Assembly (NCBI RefSeq): GCF_003286085.1
Contig: NW_020825289.1
Span: 7,502,001 to 7,566,000 of the forward strand
Origin: Drosophila persimilis
Lineage: Eukaryota > Arthropoda > Insecta > Diptera > Drosophilidae
Direction: 5' to 3'
DNA length: 64,000 nucleotides
Shown here: in pieces, positions 1 through 11,980 of the stretch
How the letters are laid out: the number at the start of each line of letters is the position of its first letter
Position numbering within the stretch: the stretch's first letter is position 1
Notes under the pieces: generated by a model
Told to the model about the DNA's origin: nothing
What the model saw: only the letters and a program-made list of their open reading frames with translations
Databases searched by the model: none
Made by a program: the position numbers and the translations under genes

Positions 1-3000
1 GCAGGTTGGGGGCCACATGGGAAGGCTCCCCAGTGCCAGTGCCAGTGCCAGACCCAGCCCCAGTCCCAGCCCCAGCCCCAATCCCGGCCAAGTCAATTGA
101 ATCAGTCAAGCAGCAAACGCTGATTAGCGGCTAAAACCAACAGCAGAAACCAACAGGCAACGCCAGCAACACGATAGACAAGCTCTCTGGCACGTCCACT
201 CTCGGCGCACTTTGCTCAATCAGCGGCCAGAGCGGACAGTCGAATGGACTCCGTGGGCAGTCGACCGGGCAGCTGGACAGCCGGAAGGCCTACCAACGAG
301 CATTGAAACACGTCAATTGGCTGCGAAATTAACGCATTTCGCGCTTTCATTTCGACTTCAGCACGGGATCGATGCGGTTCGATTCGATTCGGCTCGGATC
401 GAATCTCTTTGGTTAGGATCTCGAATAGGATCGGCTTGGGGTCCGGGCCGACAAGCCACCGATCGAGTTTTCAGTTAATCATGCGGCGAAAGCCGAAAGC
501 AAAATATTGTTATTACAATCAGAAGAAAGGAAACGAAAGCACTTTGTGCTCCCCGCACTAAGCCCCCTCCCCCCCACCGGGGTTTTTCCCCCCGCTGGTT
601 AATCGTAAATTATGAGGGGAAGGAGGGGTTTTCTTTCCTTCTTTTCCATTTGTTGTGGCAAGATCCGATAAGGCGGCGAGTGGACAAACGAGATGCCGCC
701 GACACCGCCGACAAATGCTGGACAGGACATTAGTGTCACATCGAACAAGGGGACGGGGGCAGTGGCAGGGGCAGGGGCAGGGACCGTGGCAGTGGCAGGG
801 GATAAGGGACCAGGGGCTCTCCCTGATTTTGATTCCGATGATGCTGCTGCTGCTGCTGCTGCGGTTGCATTTTGGGGGCACTTTGCGGTCAGGTCATCTT
901 ATCGGCGTGCCTCAACCTGTTGACTGTTTGGGTCATTTTTCATGGGTTGTGTTTCTGTTGTGACAACAAATGGTTGTCCCGCTGCCGCTGCCGCTGCTGC
1001 TGCTGTCGATTTACATTTAAAATGCCTTCTAATCGGTTCCCGCATCGGCCTGTGTGGTCCTTGTACTTGGCAATTAAAAGGGAGTGGATGCTGGAGCAGG
1101 ACAGAAAAGGGGCCTGTAAAGCCGCTTACCTCAGCCATCGATCGTTCTCCCCCGCCCTCTCTCTCTGGGTTCGTGCGTGTGCATTTAATCGCCGCTGAGG
1201 TGCCAAAAGTATCTCTGAAATGCGTGGCATTCCATGCGCCCACAGAGCCAACTCCTCCAACTGCTGCAACTCCTGATGCTGCCACCGCCACCGTCACCGC
1301 CACCGCCACTGCCCCTGCCACTGGCTGAATTTCGCTGAAATTCAGAATCGTGAGAGAGTTGCGACTCATTTAAATCTCGTTTGCGCATGCGTCGTGTGTG
1401 GTCTCGTCTCGTCCCAGGGCCGTTTCGTTTCGTTCTTGCCCCCTCTGCCCCCTTCTGACCGTCCTGCCATTGTCTGCTGGAAGTTATCGAACTGCTGGTT
1501 GATAAGCCCCAGTCCATTTCAACGCCTGCCAATTAGGCGGCAATGCCTATCTAATGCCTAACTCGAGTGCCGACTGCCGACTGCCGAGTGCCAAGTGCCC
1601 GCTAATTGGCCAGAGACGGCAACTATTTCGCTATCAGAGCGCTGACAGACAAGAGGATAGCACACACACACACACACACACTGCTCTGGCCTCCCCCGTG
1701 CTCCTGCCTTCTGTACGGGCCAGGCCAAAACCATTTTGAACGTCAACACAAGCGATAAGCAACTAAATTATTAACACGAACACCCCAAAACAACCAACAG
1801 CCGACAACCGACAACCGACGGCTCCCGTTGATATTTCCTTGGAAATGTTCTACTTGGAGGACCAGGCCCGGGCCCGAGCCCGACCCTCCCTTCGACTGCG
1901 ATTCGATTGTTGAGTCATAAAGTATATCGCATGCCCCGATAAAGCCAGAAGGAATGCACACCTGAGCCAGGCGAAAATTCAATTTTAGAAAAGCTATTCC
2001 GCGAATGAAAACTTCATTTTCCCCAGGGGGCTTCCAGGGGAGGGCTAGCAAGCAATTGAGTTGTGTGGCATTTGCCCCCTACCTTCCCGCCTTCCCGCCT
2101 TCCCACCTTCCCGCCTCCCCGCTAAGGGAAAGGGCACCAGTACGAGTAGTCGACATCCAATTAAACGATCAGGCATCACAGCCAGACACTAAGCCGAGGC
2201 TCGGACTCCATCTGGGGCCCAATCCAAGCCCCAACGCCACTCGTGGCGATGATGAATTACGTTTGTCAAAAGCCTCGTGTCAGAGCATTTCGCTACTGTG
2301 GCTGGGGCTGGAGAGGAGGTCGGGGTCCGGAGGCGGACACCCACACACAGAGTGCCTCTCGAAGGCATAATACAAAAAAATTATAAGCTGGATTAGTGTC
2401 GTCCCAGGCCAACGAATTGAGACAAACAATGACAGCACAGCAGACAAATGGAGATTGGGGGGAGTACACTGAACAAAACCGAACAGCAGAAGCTTTTCGA
2501 AACATAAAAAATCCATATTGTATAAAGTCGAAGGAAATAACATCGAAATGTGATTGTTTTTCCGTTTGTAAATCGTTTCCAGATCGCTCGCCTAAGATTG
2601 CCTTATCCATCTTTATCCTCAGTGTTCGGTAGTGTTTTAGGGGACACTACAGTGAGTCTTCCCGGAAGACGAACAACTACTCACATGCTACTACTGTGAC
2701 TGATTGATTTCCCTCTAGCCTCTCTTTGTCTGGGTCCAAGGTGAGACCCGCTCCCAAGGCTCCCCCACGGGGCAGGCAAGGCCAGTTCGTAAGCCCATAA
2801 AAATCCATGGAATCCTACTCAAGGCAATGGTCAACAACGCGACTGTTGCCTACTGTTAGTCCTTGGGCTGATGCGCGTGCCACGCGTGGCAGCGAAGCAG
2901 AGAAGCAGGCAGGTCCTAGAGCGAGGTCGTAGGTCGTGTGTCCTTTGTGTCGAACGCGTGGCAGTACGATCTGCTTCTAATTGCTCATAAACTCGAGTCA

Positions 3001-4410
3001 ATTGCGTTGACAACCTTCAGACGGAGTCACAGCCTTGGATCGAAAGAAGAAAAACTGCACCATCAGAAGGGGCAGCGGCAGGGGCAGCGGCAGCGGCAGC
3101 GGCAGTCCAATCAACAGCTCCTCCATCTCTGCCCATCCACCGGACATTCCACGACTTCAGCAACCGGCAGCTTCCATGTTTTGCCCGATCATATCGCGGA
3201 CTCCGATCCGATGGAGTTCAACTTCATTAACGGTGATTTGTAATGGGTGTTTCGGCCAGGCCAAGACTGGCATCGTTGACGGCAAATCGTATTAACTGAA
3301 AATAAATGCATTTGGCTTGCATTATTCATTTGCAATTGCAATTGCGGTACGAGCCATAGATCTTGCCAATATAATGCCCCGCGCATCTGTCATACGAGTA
3401 TCTTACAAATTGGTTTAGGCAATTATCGCCAGCCAGATGATAACGGGGATCCGATCCGATCCGATCCGGTCCGGTACGGTCCGTTCCAGCCCCCAGCTCC
3501 AGATCAATGGAGCAGTCGAATTGCAATCGGAATGACGTTGGGATGGGCCTGGGGATGAGCAGGGGCTCTGGTTAATTGCTTCGCCAACGGTTCCGCCAAG
3601 GTGGCGATAGTGAGAGAACATGGCTGCAATTATCTAGATACATTTGGCTTAATTGCGGAACAGCCAACGATGGGCGATGGATGGACCGATGTATCGATGG
3701 ATGGGAGCGTGTGAAACAGTTTAGATAATGACAAGATGGGAGCCGGTCCGGTCCGGTCCGGTCCAGTCGGGTTGGTAGCCCAAAAGTAGGCACCAGAAAA
3801 GGAGTACCCATCAAGAGATACTCCTTCTATTTGAGTTTTGGGCTTCTGGCTAATAAATTCGTAACAAATCAATGACCCCTGGTCCAAGGAAACAGAAGAG
3901 ACCTCCCCAGATCCCAAAGAACAATACGAATCGATGGAAACTACAAGAATTTCTACTTTAGCACCAAGTGGAGATCTGCAGATCTGCAGGTCTGCAGATG
4001 GAGGCATTCTTCACGCATCTCAAAATATGCCACAGGAGCAGGCACCCCAGCCAAGGGGCAGGGGGAGGCCTGGACCCAGGGTCCACTCAAGAGTCGAAAA
4101 TATTAACCAAAAGTGTATGCCAAAAGAATCTCCTCGTCGTTGTCGTTGTCGTTTCTGTTGCTGTTGCTGTTTGCTGTTGCTGTCGTTGTCGCTGCTGGCC
4201 AGCGTTCCCACCAGTTCAACTCTAATTGTGACTTTATTTGCGCATTTATTGCACACAGATACTCGCACACAGTCCCACACTCACGCGCGGATACACACAC
4301 ACACACACACACGGGGATACAGCGCCCTTTGCAGCAGTTTAAAGCATGCAGCATGCAGCAGCATCCAGCATCCAGCAGCATCCAGCAACATCCTTAGCGC
4401 TGCGTCAACT

Positions 4411-4419
4411 TGGGTGGTC
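4411..4419 (+). promoter_or_regulatory. Exact Ci/Gli consensus site
   Basis: TGGGTGGTC matches the Ci/Gli 9-mer exactly. It is one of three exact matches in the gene desert. Occupancy is unknown. Confidence 0.3.
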
Positions 4420-7400
4420 TCGAACAACTTTCGCGGCGCATCTTCAAAGCCGCGCGACTCGTCTCGTCGCATCTCAAACCTGAACATGCACCATGAACGA
4501 ACCTGAACCTGAGCCCGCGACCGAGACCGAGACAGAACCAGAGTCAGAGCCAGAGCCAGAGCCAAAGGCAGAGGCAGAGGCAGCCACCAGTTTGGATGGG
4601 GCATGCAACCGCAACAGAGACAACGCTCAAGTCGAGACTGCGAGGCTGGGGCACCGGGCACCGGGCACCGGGCATCGGGCACCCAAACTGAATTCTAAAT
4701 GATCGTTGAAAATTCTGCGGAACAGTGTTTCGTTGGAATTTGCAAATGAGTTGTGTTTTGCCGAGAGTCTCGTCCCTCTCCGCGATGCCAGGATCGAGCA
4801 GACCGAACAGAACAGAGCAGGGCATAGCAGGGCAGAGTAGACCAGTGCAGAGCCACCTCCAACCACCCTCTTCTTCTGGCAGTTGTCGTTGATGCCAGGG
4901 CAAATAATAAATTCTCAGAGACATTCAGGAGACGTTGTAATCCCCCCCAGAGCAAATCCGAAGAACAGACTCTGGACCCTGGTCAGACCCAACCAGACTG
5001 TCTGACTGTGCCGGTCGTCGTGGTCGTCGTGGTCGTCGTAGTCTTCGTCTGACGTTCATCTCTGACCCATTTCCCGGTCGCTCCTAGGCCTGGCCCCGGC
5101 CTGGACCCCGAACCATTCTGCAGCTTGTTCGGACTTATTGAAATTAATCACCCTCTCGGGTGGTGAGGCTCTGTCTCTAAATAGATTTCCCCGTTGATTG
5201 ATGAGCTCGATTCCTGGTCGATTTTTATTGGTCTGCCGCGCTCGACACAAAAACATAAATCAAATTCGCAAATTTGCAACTTTCGCTCGCAAAAGGGGGC
5301 CCAAGATTTCGTGGCGTTGGCCATAGCTGCAGCTAATTAGCCAAAATGGAGACCCAAACCGAGCCTGGAGTTCGATTTGGGGCTGCTGATCTGGCTCTCG
5401 CTCTGCAGCTGTTGGCTGGCAGCATAAACATTGATCTCGCACTCAACTGTGAATCGTGGCCATCTAATAATAGTCCAGCCATTAGATCCAAGGCTAAAAC
5501 TGGCTGATCAAATGCAAGACTACTCTGAAAGGTGTGAATGAAACGCGCTGGAATCGCTCAAAGGTGCGATTTGCGTATTTTCAATTGGAGTCCCTCTGCA
5601 AGCTCCCCCATGGCTACAGACCTCCCATAAGTCACTCACTCGGAAGCCGCGTGGCATATTTTATATAGCTTACTCGTAGGGTCTCTGTCTCTCGCTGTCT
5701 CTAGGAGCATGGATAATTTGCAGCTACCCCATGACGGCACGTAGAGCCCAAAGGAATGAGGAACATCCAGGAGGAAGTTGTCAGAACTGGGCCCTGGGGC
5801 CCAGAATCGGGGTTTCTGGAAGGGGAAACAGGCTAAAATTTGTAAGAAATACTTAATTTATTTAATTATAGCTCATACATATAAGAAACCCTTCTGTTTA
5901 GGTGGCTAGATGGTCAACTCAAGGCTGATTCCATCGATCTATTCGTGTCTATTACGTTCTGAATCTCTTCCTTAGGTAATTCCTCAATTTGCCATATCAC
6001 ACACCCACACAAAGAGCACTCTAACAAGCACTTGGCGCCACTTGCAAACAAGTTGCAACCTGCAACACCGCTTACAACAACCACTTACAAAATGGGGGCA
6101 CAGCAAACAAAACTGACATTTTACACCTTTTCATTATCGCAGCCGGAAAACTGGCAAACAAATCAACAACAGAAACAACAGGCAACAATGAGGCAGAAGA
6201 GCAGCAAACAACTGAAGAACAATGCAAACAGATGAACGAGAAGAGGGGTAGGGGAGTGCTGAGGGGAATGCTGAGGGGGGAAGGTAAAGAAGTCTGAACA
6301 AATAAGTAGTAGGTGCAATGTATTATTTGTTTTATCGCTTAAATTGCCAGAGAAACAGAGAGAAGCCAGCGACCAACGAGCGACTAAAAAGCGTTAAGCG
6401 TTCCCCCCACAGATACACCCCGCCACACCCCGCACCACCCCGCACCACCCCGCAGCGGCACCCACAACAGCTCTGAGGGATTGTCGGATTGAGACGGCAA
6501 TTTGGGTGTTCAGCGTACCGCGAAAGCTCCTCCGCCGGCAGATACGGATGCAGAGGCGGTGGTGGGGGGTGGGGGTTTGGCTTGGACCTGGTTACCTTGG
6601 AGTCTAAGCATAATTAGCCAAGGGAAGCCACGAGATGGAGGAGGGTATCATCCGCTTTAATCATGATCCCATTTGGGCGGCACATGTGGCAATGGAATGA
6701 AATGAAAACGTTGCACATAATTTATGGTCTGCGCATGCGTGGCACTCGCATTAAAAGTACCTCCCCCCAACCAAGAAAAGGGGGGTACTATCGGGCCAGA
6801 GGGAGGGGGTAGGGGGGGCAGCCACTAGAGCGGAGAGCCAGCGGGGCAGAACAGAGCTAATATTAAACCAAAGGTGGCATAAATTAAACGTTCATAGCAC
6901 GTATCATTTAACAGGAAATTGCGCATTCTGCCGCTCTTGATCGAATGCCAAGCATTAAGTCATAATTGCGCCAGGGGCCGCATCTGTATCTGTCAGATAC
7001 ATTTCGAAGTTGGGGTAGCTCGAAATCCGAAACTTCGAAAACCAGTTTCCGGCGCGACAGAGACGGCTAGAGCGACAGTCGGCGACTCTCTCTCTCTCTC
7101 TCTCCAAGTCTCCACTTCACAGTCTCCAAGGAGCAGGAGAGCGAGAGCTCCTTTGCTGCGGTGGTGGCTGCTGCCGTCAAATTGCTGGGGCGGAGCCACA
7201 CGCAGATGTTCATCTGAAGGATGAAGCAAGCGCTCAGCCCCCACCACCCGCCACGGCATTTGGGGGGTCCGTTCCCCTCTGTATTTATGGCCCAAACTTA
7301 AAACGTTCGCAATTTAATTAGTCTCGTGTACTAGGGCGCAACGAAACGCGAACTGTGAAGAAAGAGGGACTCGGACTCATCTTCCCATCCGTGTTCGTAC

Positions 7401-10148
7401 TTTAGTTTGGTTTAGAATGAATGCTTCGTTCGGTTCCAGTTCCAGTTCCAGTTGGTGGCCAATTAAGCGATCTGGCCATGGCTAAAGCACTCTGGCTTTC
7501 CCTTCTCGGATTGTGCGGCTCTCCATGGTGGATCTACCATCTTGGGGCCTGCATCTTTCGTCCTCCATCCTCCATCCACCATCCACCATCTCGCATCTCC
7601 AATTTCCGTTGTGCCTCATGGGCAACCAGACGGCCAACAAATTGCGCACAACTTCATCATAATCAACGCTCGGACAGCTGCAAGCCACAACAACAACAAC
7701 AATGCTATCCCCCAGACACCGCCCGGACCGAGTGGCGAAAAACTAAGGTTAAACGCTGGTTAAATTATTTTACGTGCCGCACTCGGACCCAGTCTCCGGC
7801 CTGGACTCCGCTGTGGAGGCGCTCTGGCTCTCCATCTCATCCCATAACTCAGATATCGGCAGAGAGGGGGAAAATGATGTGAAAATTGTGCCATAACTTT
7901 TGGTGGCTGCTGCTGCTGCCGCTGCTGCTGCCGCTGCTAGTCTCTGTCTCCATGGTGTTGCATGTGGCATGTTGCTCGTTTGTTGCCGTTGTTGCTCAAT
8001 CCTCTCGTGCCTTGGCTTTTGTTTTTCCTCGCTGGGAATAGCCTTTGCTATTTGTTTTGCGAATCGAAGCCACAAATCATAAATTGCATTTTACGATATT
8101 GATTGACCAAAAACTGCCTGCTGGTTGTTGCTGTACTTTGCTGCACTGCAGTTCGTTGTTGTGGGCGTGTTGGAGGCGTTTGTTGCCTCAAAAGTTGTTC
8201 ATTGGTTTTCCCCTTTGCAATTTTAGCTGAGATTTCTTTGCGCTCTGGGCAGTCGAGTGTTGTTTGCCTTAGCAGGAAATTATTATTATTATTATTTGTT
8301 TGAGATTAAATATCACTGAATTATGGGGTTGTCTCTGGCATTCGATGCCGATCCGATCCTCCCCCCTCCCCCCACACAATTCACACTCAAAGGTCGAAAA
8401 AGTGTGGGAAGAGGCTGGAAAAGTATTTCCATTTCCGAGTAGGCTTCAAGTTTTTGTATGGGGTACGATTTCAGATTGTACTCCTATGGATGTATGGAAG
8501 GAGTGGGATTTTGGTAGACATTTCTGGTAGGATGTTTTCCTCTGGAATTGTTGCCTCAATTAAGCCCCCCTTCCCTGGCCCAATCCAATTCGGGTTTTAA
8601 TTGAGCCTTACTTAATCCTTTTCTGAAGCATTTCCCCTGTCAAACGCTTAAAAATTCTCTCTTTTATGGGCTGCATTTTCAGCAACTGAGTCACGTACGA
8701 TCTGTAGGCCCAGAATCGGTTGTGGGTCACGAATCCGTGGGCCAGCTGCCAGGCGTAGTATCACTCTAGGAGTCCCAACAATGGAGCTCCTTATGAAGAC
8801 ATAAATTTGCAAATTGAGCAGCCAAACCCAATGAACATCAGCTAAAAGATGATGGGGATGGATGACGACGAGGAGCAGAGTGAACCTGATCCATCCCAGA
8901 GACAGGGCTTAATACTGAAACTCATTTCGACACTCCAACACGGGGCACTGGAGTGGCAGGAGTGGCAGGAGTGGCAGGGCAAAGACCTACAATTAAACCA
9001 TTAAATTAATGAGCCAGCTCCGAAGAGCCTGGCCAGCACATATCCAGAGACAAGTGCAAGTGCAAGTGCAACTGGCTCCGCCGGTCAGGAGGGAAACCAG
9101 TCAGGAGTTAACTGAAAGGCGCGTATGCAGCCAGCCACGCCCCCCATCTGGCTGCCACCCATTTAATTGCAACGAGCAGCAGAAGAGGCACACACAGACG
9201 ACAAGGAAATTGCATATTGGCCACAACAACAACAAAATCTCTTAGCAATTAACCACTTTGATGGTAACTTGGCCAAGACGAGGCGATGGTGGCTGGGTGC
9301 TGGTTATGCTGGCGGTTGTTGGTGCGGGGGGGGACGGGACTCTTGTTGTCGTGGCTACATTTTTATTATTAAATTGAATTGGGTGCTTAAATAAATTATT
9401 TAATAAGCACGTGATCTACGCAGCTTAAGCAATTTTTCTCTGTCGTTTTTATATATTTCTTTTTTTTTGTGAAGCTGTTTTATTTTCCATATTTTATTCC
9501 AGGGCCAAGGGCCAGCAACTGGCTGGCCACGCCCGAACCGGGGCTCTGGTGTGAGTGAGTCTTCATTTTCCAGTTGGTGGTTTGCGTATTATTAAATCAT
9601 TGGCAATTTGGCCACAGCCCTAGCCACAGCCACAGATGCAGATGCGGCAGGGCTGTGGGGCAGAGTGGGTTCGGGTTCGGGGTCGGGGTCGGAGCCTGGA
9701 TTTATAATAACAATGCGCAATGAGCCGCCATAGCTGTTACATGGCCGAGGGGCCATGGGGATGGTCCAGGACCAGGTCTCGACTGCCTTCATACATATAA
9801 TTCTACACTTGATGGCTTCGCTCTTGCCCTCGAGTGGCAAGTGGGGAGGCTGCTCTGTCCCTGTCCCTGCCCCTCCTGCTGCCATCTTTCACTTGATCGA
9901 ACGATCATTTTGAGCGCACTTTGAGTGCAATTTTTCAGCCCGTCCCTCTCCACCGCCATGTGCTTGCCCCACTCAATCATGCCTCCTGCCCCTGCCCCAG
10001 CCATGCTGGCATGCTGCTTTGCCATAACCATAATGGCGCGCACGATTTATGTTTTAATTTTGCATTTACCAGCCCCATCCGCAGCCCCAGCCCCAACCGC
10101 AGCGGGAGAAGAGTCGAGTATGAATAACCTCAGGATCGGGAGGAAGTA

Positions 10149-10188
10149 CCAGCACCAGGACCAGCACCAGCACCAGCACCAGCACCAG
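10149..10188. repeat. CACCAG hexamer array
   Basis: Tandem CACCAG units with one GACCAG variant; non-coding. Confidence 0.85.
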
Positions 10189-10399
10189 TCCGAGGAGTAC
10201 AAGAGCTGGCCATGGCCATGTGTCTTAACTTCGGTTTGATTGCCGCTGATAGCCATGCAATTGCTGTTGTTGCTGCTCTTTTTTTTGCTCTGGCAGCAAT
10301 GGAAATTATGTTTGCAGGCGCTTAAAATCGATTAAGTGATCCTCATCAACGGTGTCCATGGCAGCAGCTGGTGCCCCCATGCCCTGCAGTGGGACTACG

Positions 10400-10530
10400 G
10401 ACTTATTGATAAAATATGTATACCGTTTGACTCTTAAAAATATACCAAAATATATACCTTTTAATCAATAGCCGAGTCGATATAGCCATGTCCGTCTGGC
10501 CGTCCCATTTGACGACTAGTTCCAAGAGAC
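10400..10530. mobile_element. Decayed DINE-1-like fragment
   Basis: The segment ATCAATAGCCGAGTCGA at 10464-10480 is identical to 44396-44412 of the full element, and is followed by CCATGTCCGTCTGGCCGTC, a degraded (GTCY)n tract. Only the core region remains and it is diverged, so this is an older copy. Confidence 0.65.
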
Positions 10531-10679
10531 CAATTGATAGTGTCATAGTGGTCACCTTTTTCTGATTTTATAGCAGCCAGCTTTTATTGTTCTAGCGGCC
10601 ACCTGCGGGCAAATTATTATTGCAATATGTGTAATCTGTATGTGACGTCACTGAAAGCTACCTGGTGAGAGACCAAATA

Positions 10680-11035
10680 CATTGCGAGAGAGAGAGCAAG
10701 CGAGTGAGAGTGGCCTTAGCCTCATTGTTTCTATGTGATCTATACATACATTTCGAGACGATTCGGTCGCAAACTTTCGCTCTCGTTCCTATTAGAGAGG
10801 GAGAGGGAGAGGTAGGCGTGCAGAAACGAAGTTGAGATGCCCACGGTACTGCACTCTTATCACAGCTCACCTACACACATACTTATACACTGTGCTCTCG
10901 TTCGGCCACAAACTTTTGCTCTTGTTCTTTGCCGTGAGATGGGGAGAGACAAAAGACGAAAGAAAAACGACGAGGGCAGATTTCTAGGTCGAGCTTTGAG
11001 CCGCCCACGCAGCTGCACTCTTATCGCAGCTTCAG
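10680..11035. repeat. Imperfect tandem duplication of a ~140-165-bp module
   Basis: Copy A runs from the CGG at 10764 (CGGTCGCAAACTTTCGCT) to GCACTCTTATCACAGC at 10851. Copy B runs from the CGG at 10903 (CGGCCACAAACTTTTGCT) to GCACTCTTATCGCAGC at 11015. Both are rich in GAGA and CTCTCG. The duplication directly follows the DINE-1-like fragment and may be part of the same old insertion. Confidence 0.6.
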
Positions 11036-11060
11036 TTCCCCCCCGCCCCTCATTTAAAGC

Positions 11061-11980
11061 GGTCGATTAAAGCCTCGGCTTAGTACGCGTGCCTAAAATG
11101 CAGATCGCGGAAATCAGTGATACACTTATCTTCAATCTCTTGGTTTGAGGTTCGTTGGGCCACGGTCTTTATATGCTCTAACTATTGAAAGCTTTCGATA
11201 TCAGACATACATACATATATTTTCGGAATTTTTTAATTATTTTTTGGTTTTTGCAAAGCTTTTTTGTGTTTGGACAAAACATCTAAGTGTAGTGGTTATA
11301 CCTCGAGATCTTGAAGTGTGTGTGTGAGTGATGTATGTGTGTGTATGAAAATAACAAACGTACATCATGGAGAAGACTTTTTTATTTTTTTTATTTATAT
11401 TTTCTGTATTTAAATTTTCTATATTTCTATTTTCTTTTTTTAAATTTTCTTTATTTATATTTTATTTATTTATATTTTCTATATTTATATTTTAAATATT
11501 TTTTATTTCCTTTCTATACATTGTCTAGTATTTTTTCCTTGTCAATTAATGTTGTTAATGTTGTTTTTCCTCAAGTATGGAACATAGTTTTGGGGCTGCT
11601 TTAGTAAAAACTAAGAGTAAAAACTCTTGGTAGTAGTAGCATTACATTTTATATACTAAATTCTTCCTATAGTAGAAATTAGTTATATAAAAATGGATCC
11701 ATTTCGACATGTGCTAAATACTGTATCTTTTGTGCTTAACTTTAGTCTTAATTAAATCAAAACACAGGCAATAAGGTGCAAATACAAGAGTGCCAGTGGA
11801 TATTGCCAGAGAGTTGTGGTTTAATTTTGATAGATAATAATTCTGGTGTAAATAGTTCTCAAAAGAAATGATTTACGGTGTGTTCATGTACAAATCAGAT
11901 ATAACTCTCCGCTCCCTAGGAGACCTCGAGCTGAATATACACCTCTTGCTATCTATTTCGACCATCGATTAAGCCAAAAC
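11061..11980. other. AT-rich island with T-rich low-complexity tract
   Basis: From about 11370 to 11510 the plus strand is almost only T and A, built from loosely repeated TATTTATATTTTCT-like units with very few G or C. No gene is seen. Such tracts can arise by slippage and may exclude nucleosomes or act as matrix attachment DNA; nothing shows which. Confidence 0.5.

Larger units (their letters stand above)
1..10399. other. Gene-free, microsatellite-rich intergenic DNA
   Basis: No frame shows family motifs, codon structure or supported splicing; the short open frames are driven by simple repeats. Visible content: CAGTGC/CAGCCC runs at 30-85, GGCAGG at 757-804, TGC at 842-862, (CA)10 at 1661-1680, (GGCAGC) at 3071-3107, GATCC/GGTCC pentamers at 3450-3478 and 3743-3764, (AC)n at 4292-4312, CACCGGG heptamers at 4649-4682, and (CT)n at 7084-7103. 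If synteny with D. melanogaster holds, this is distal inv-en regulatory DNA. Confidence 0.6.

Noticed and set aside
3929-4506. 190-codon plus-strand frame, the longest in the left part of the window
   Set aside because: Built from TGTTGC and CACACA simple repeats; no family motif or splice partners.
4493-4702. Plus-strand frame rich in Glu-Pro (EPEPEPATETE)
   Set aside because: It is a translation of a CCAGAG-type microsatellite followed by a CACCGGG repeat; no gene features around it.
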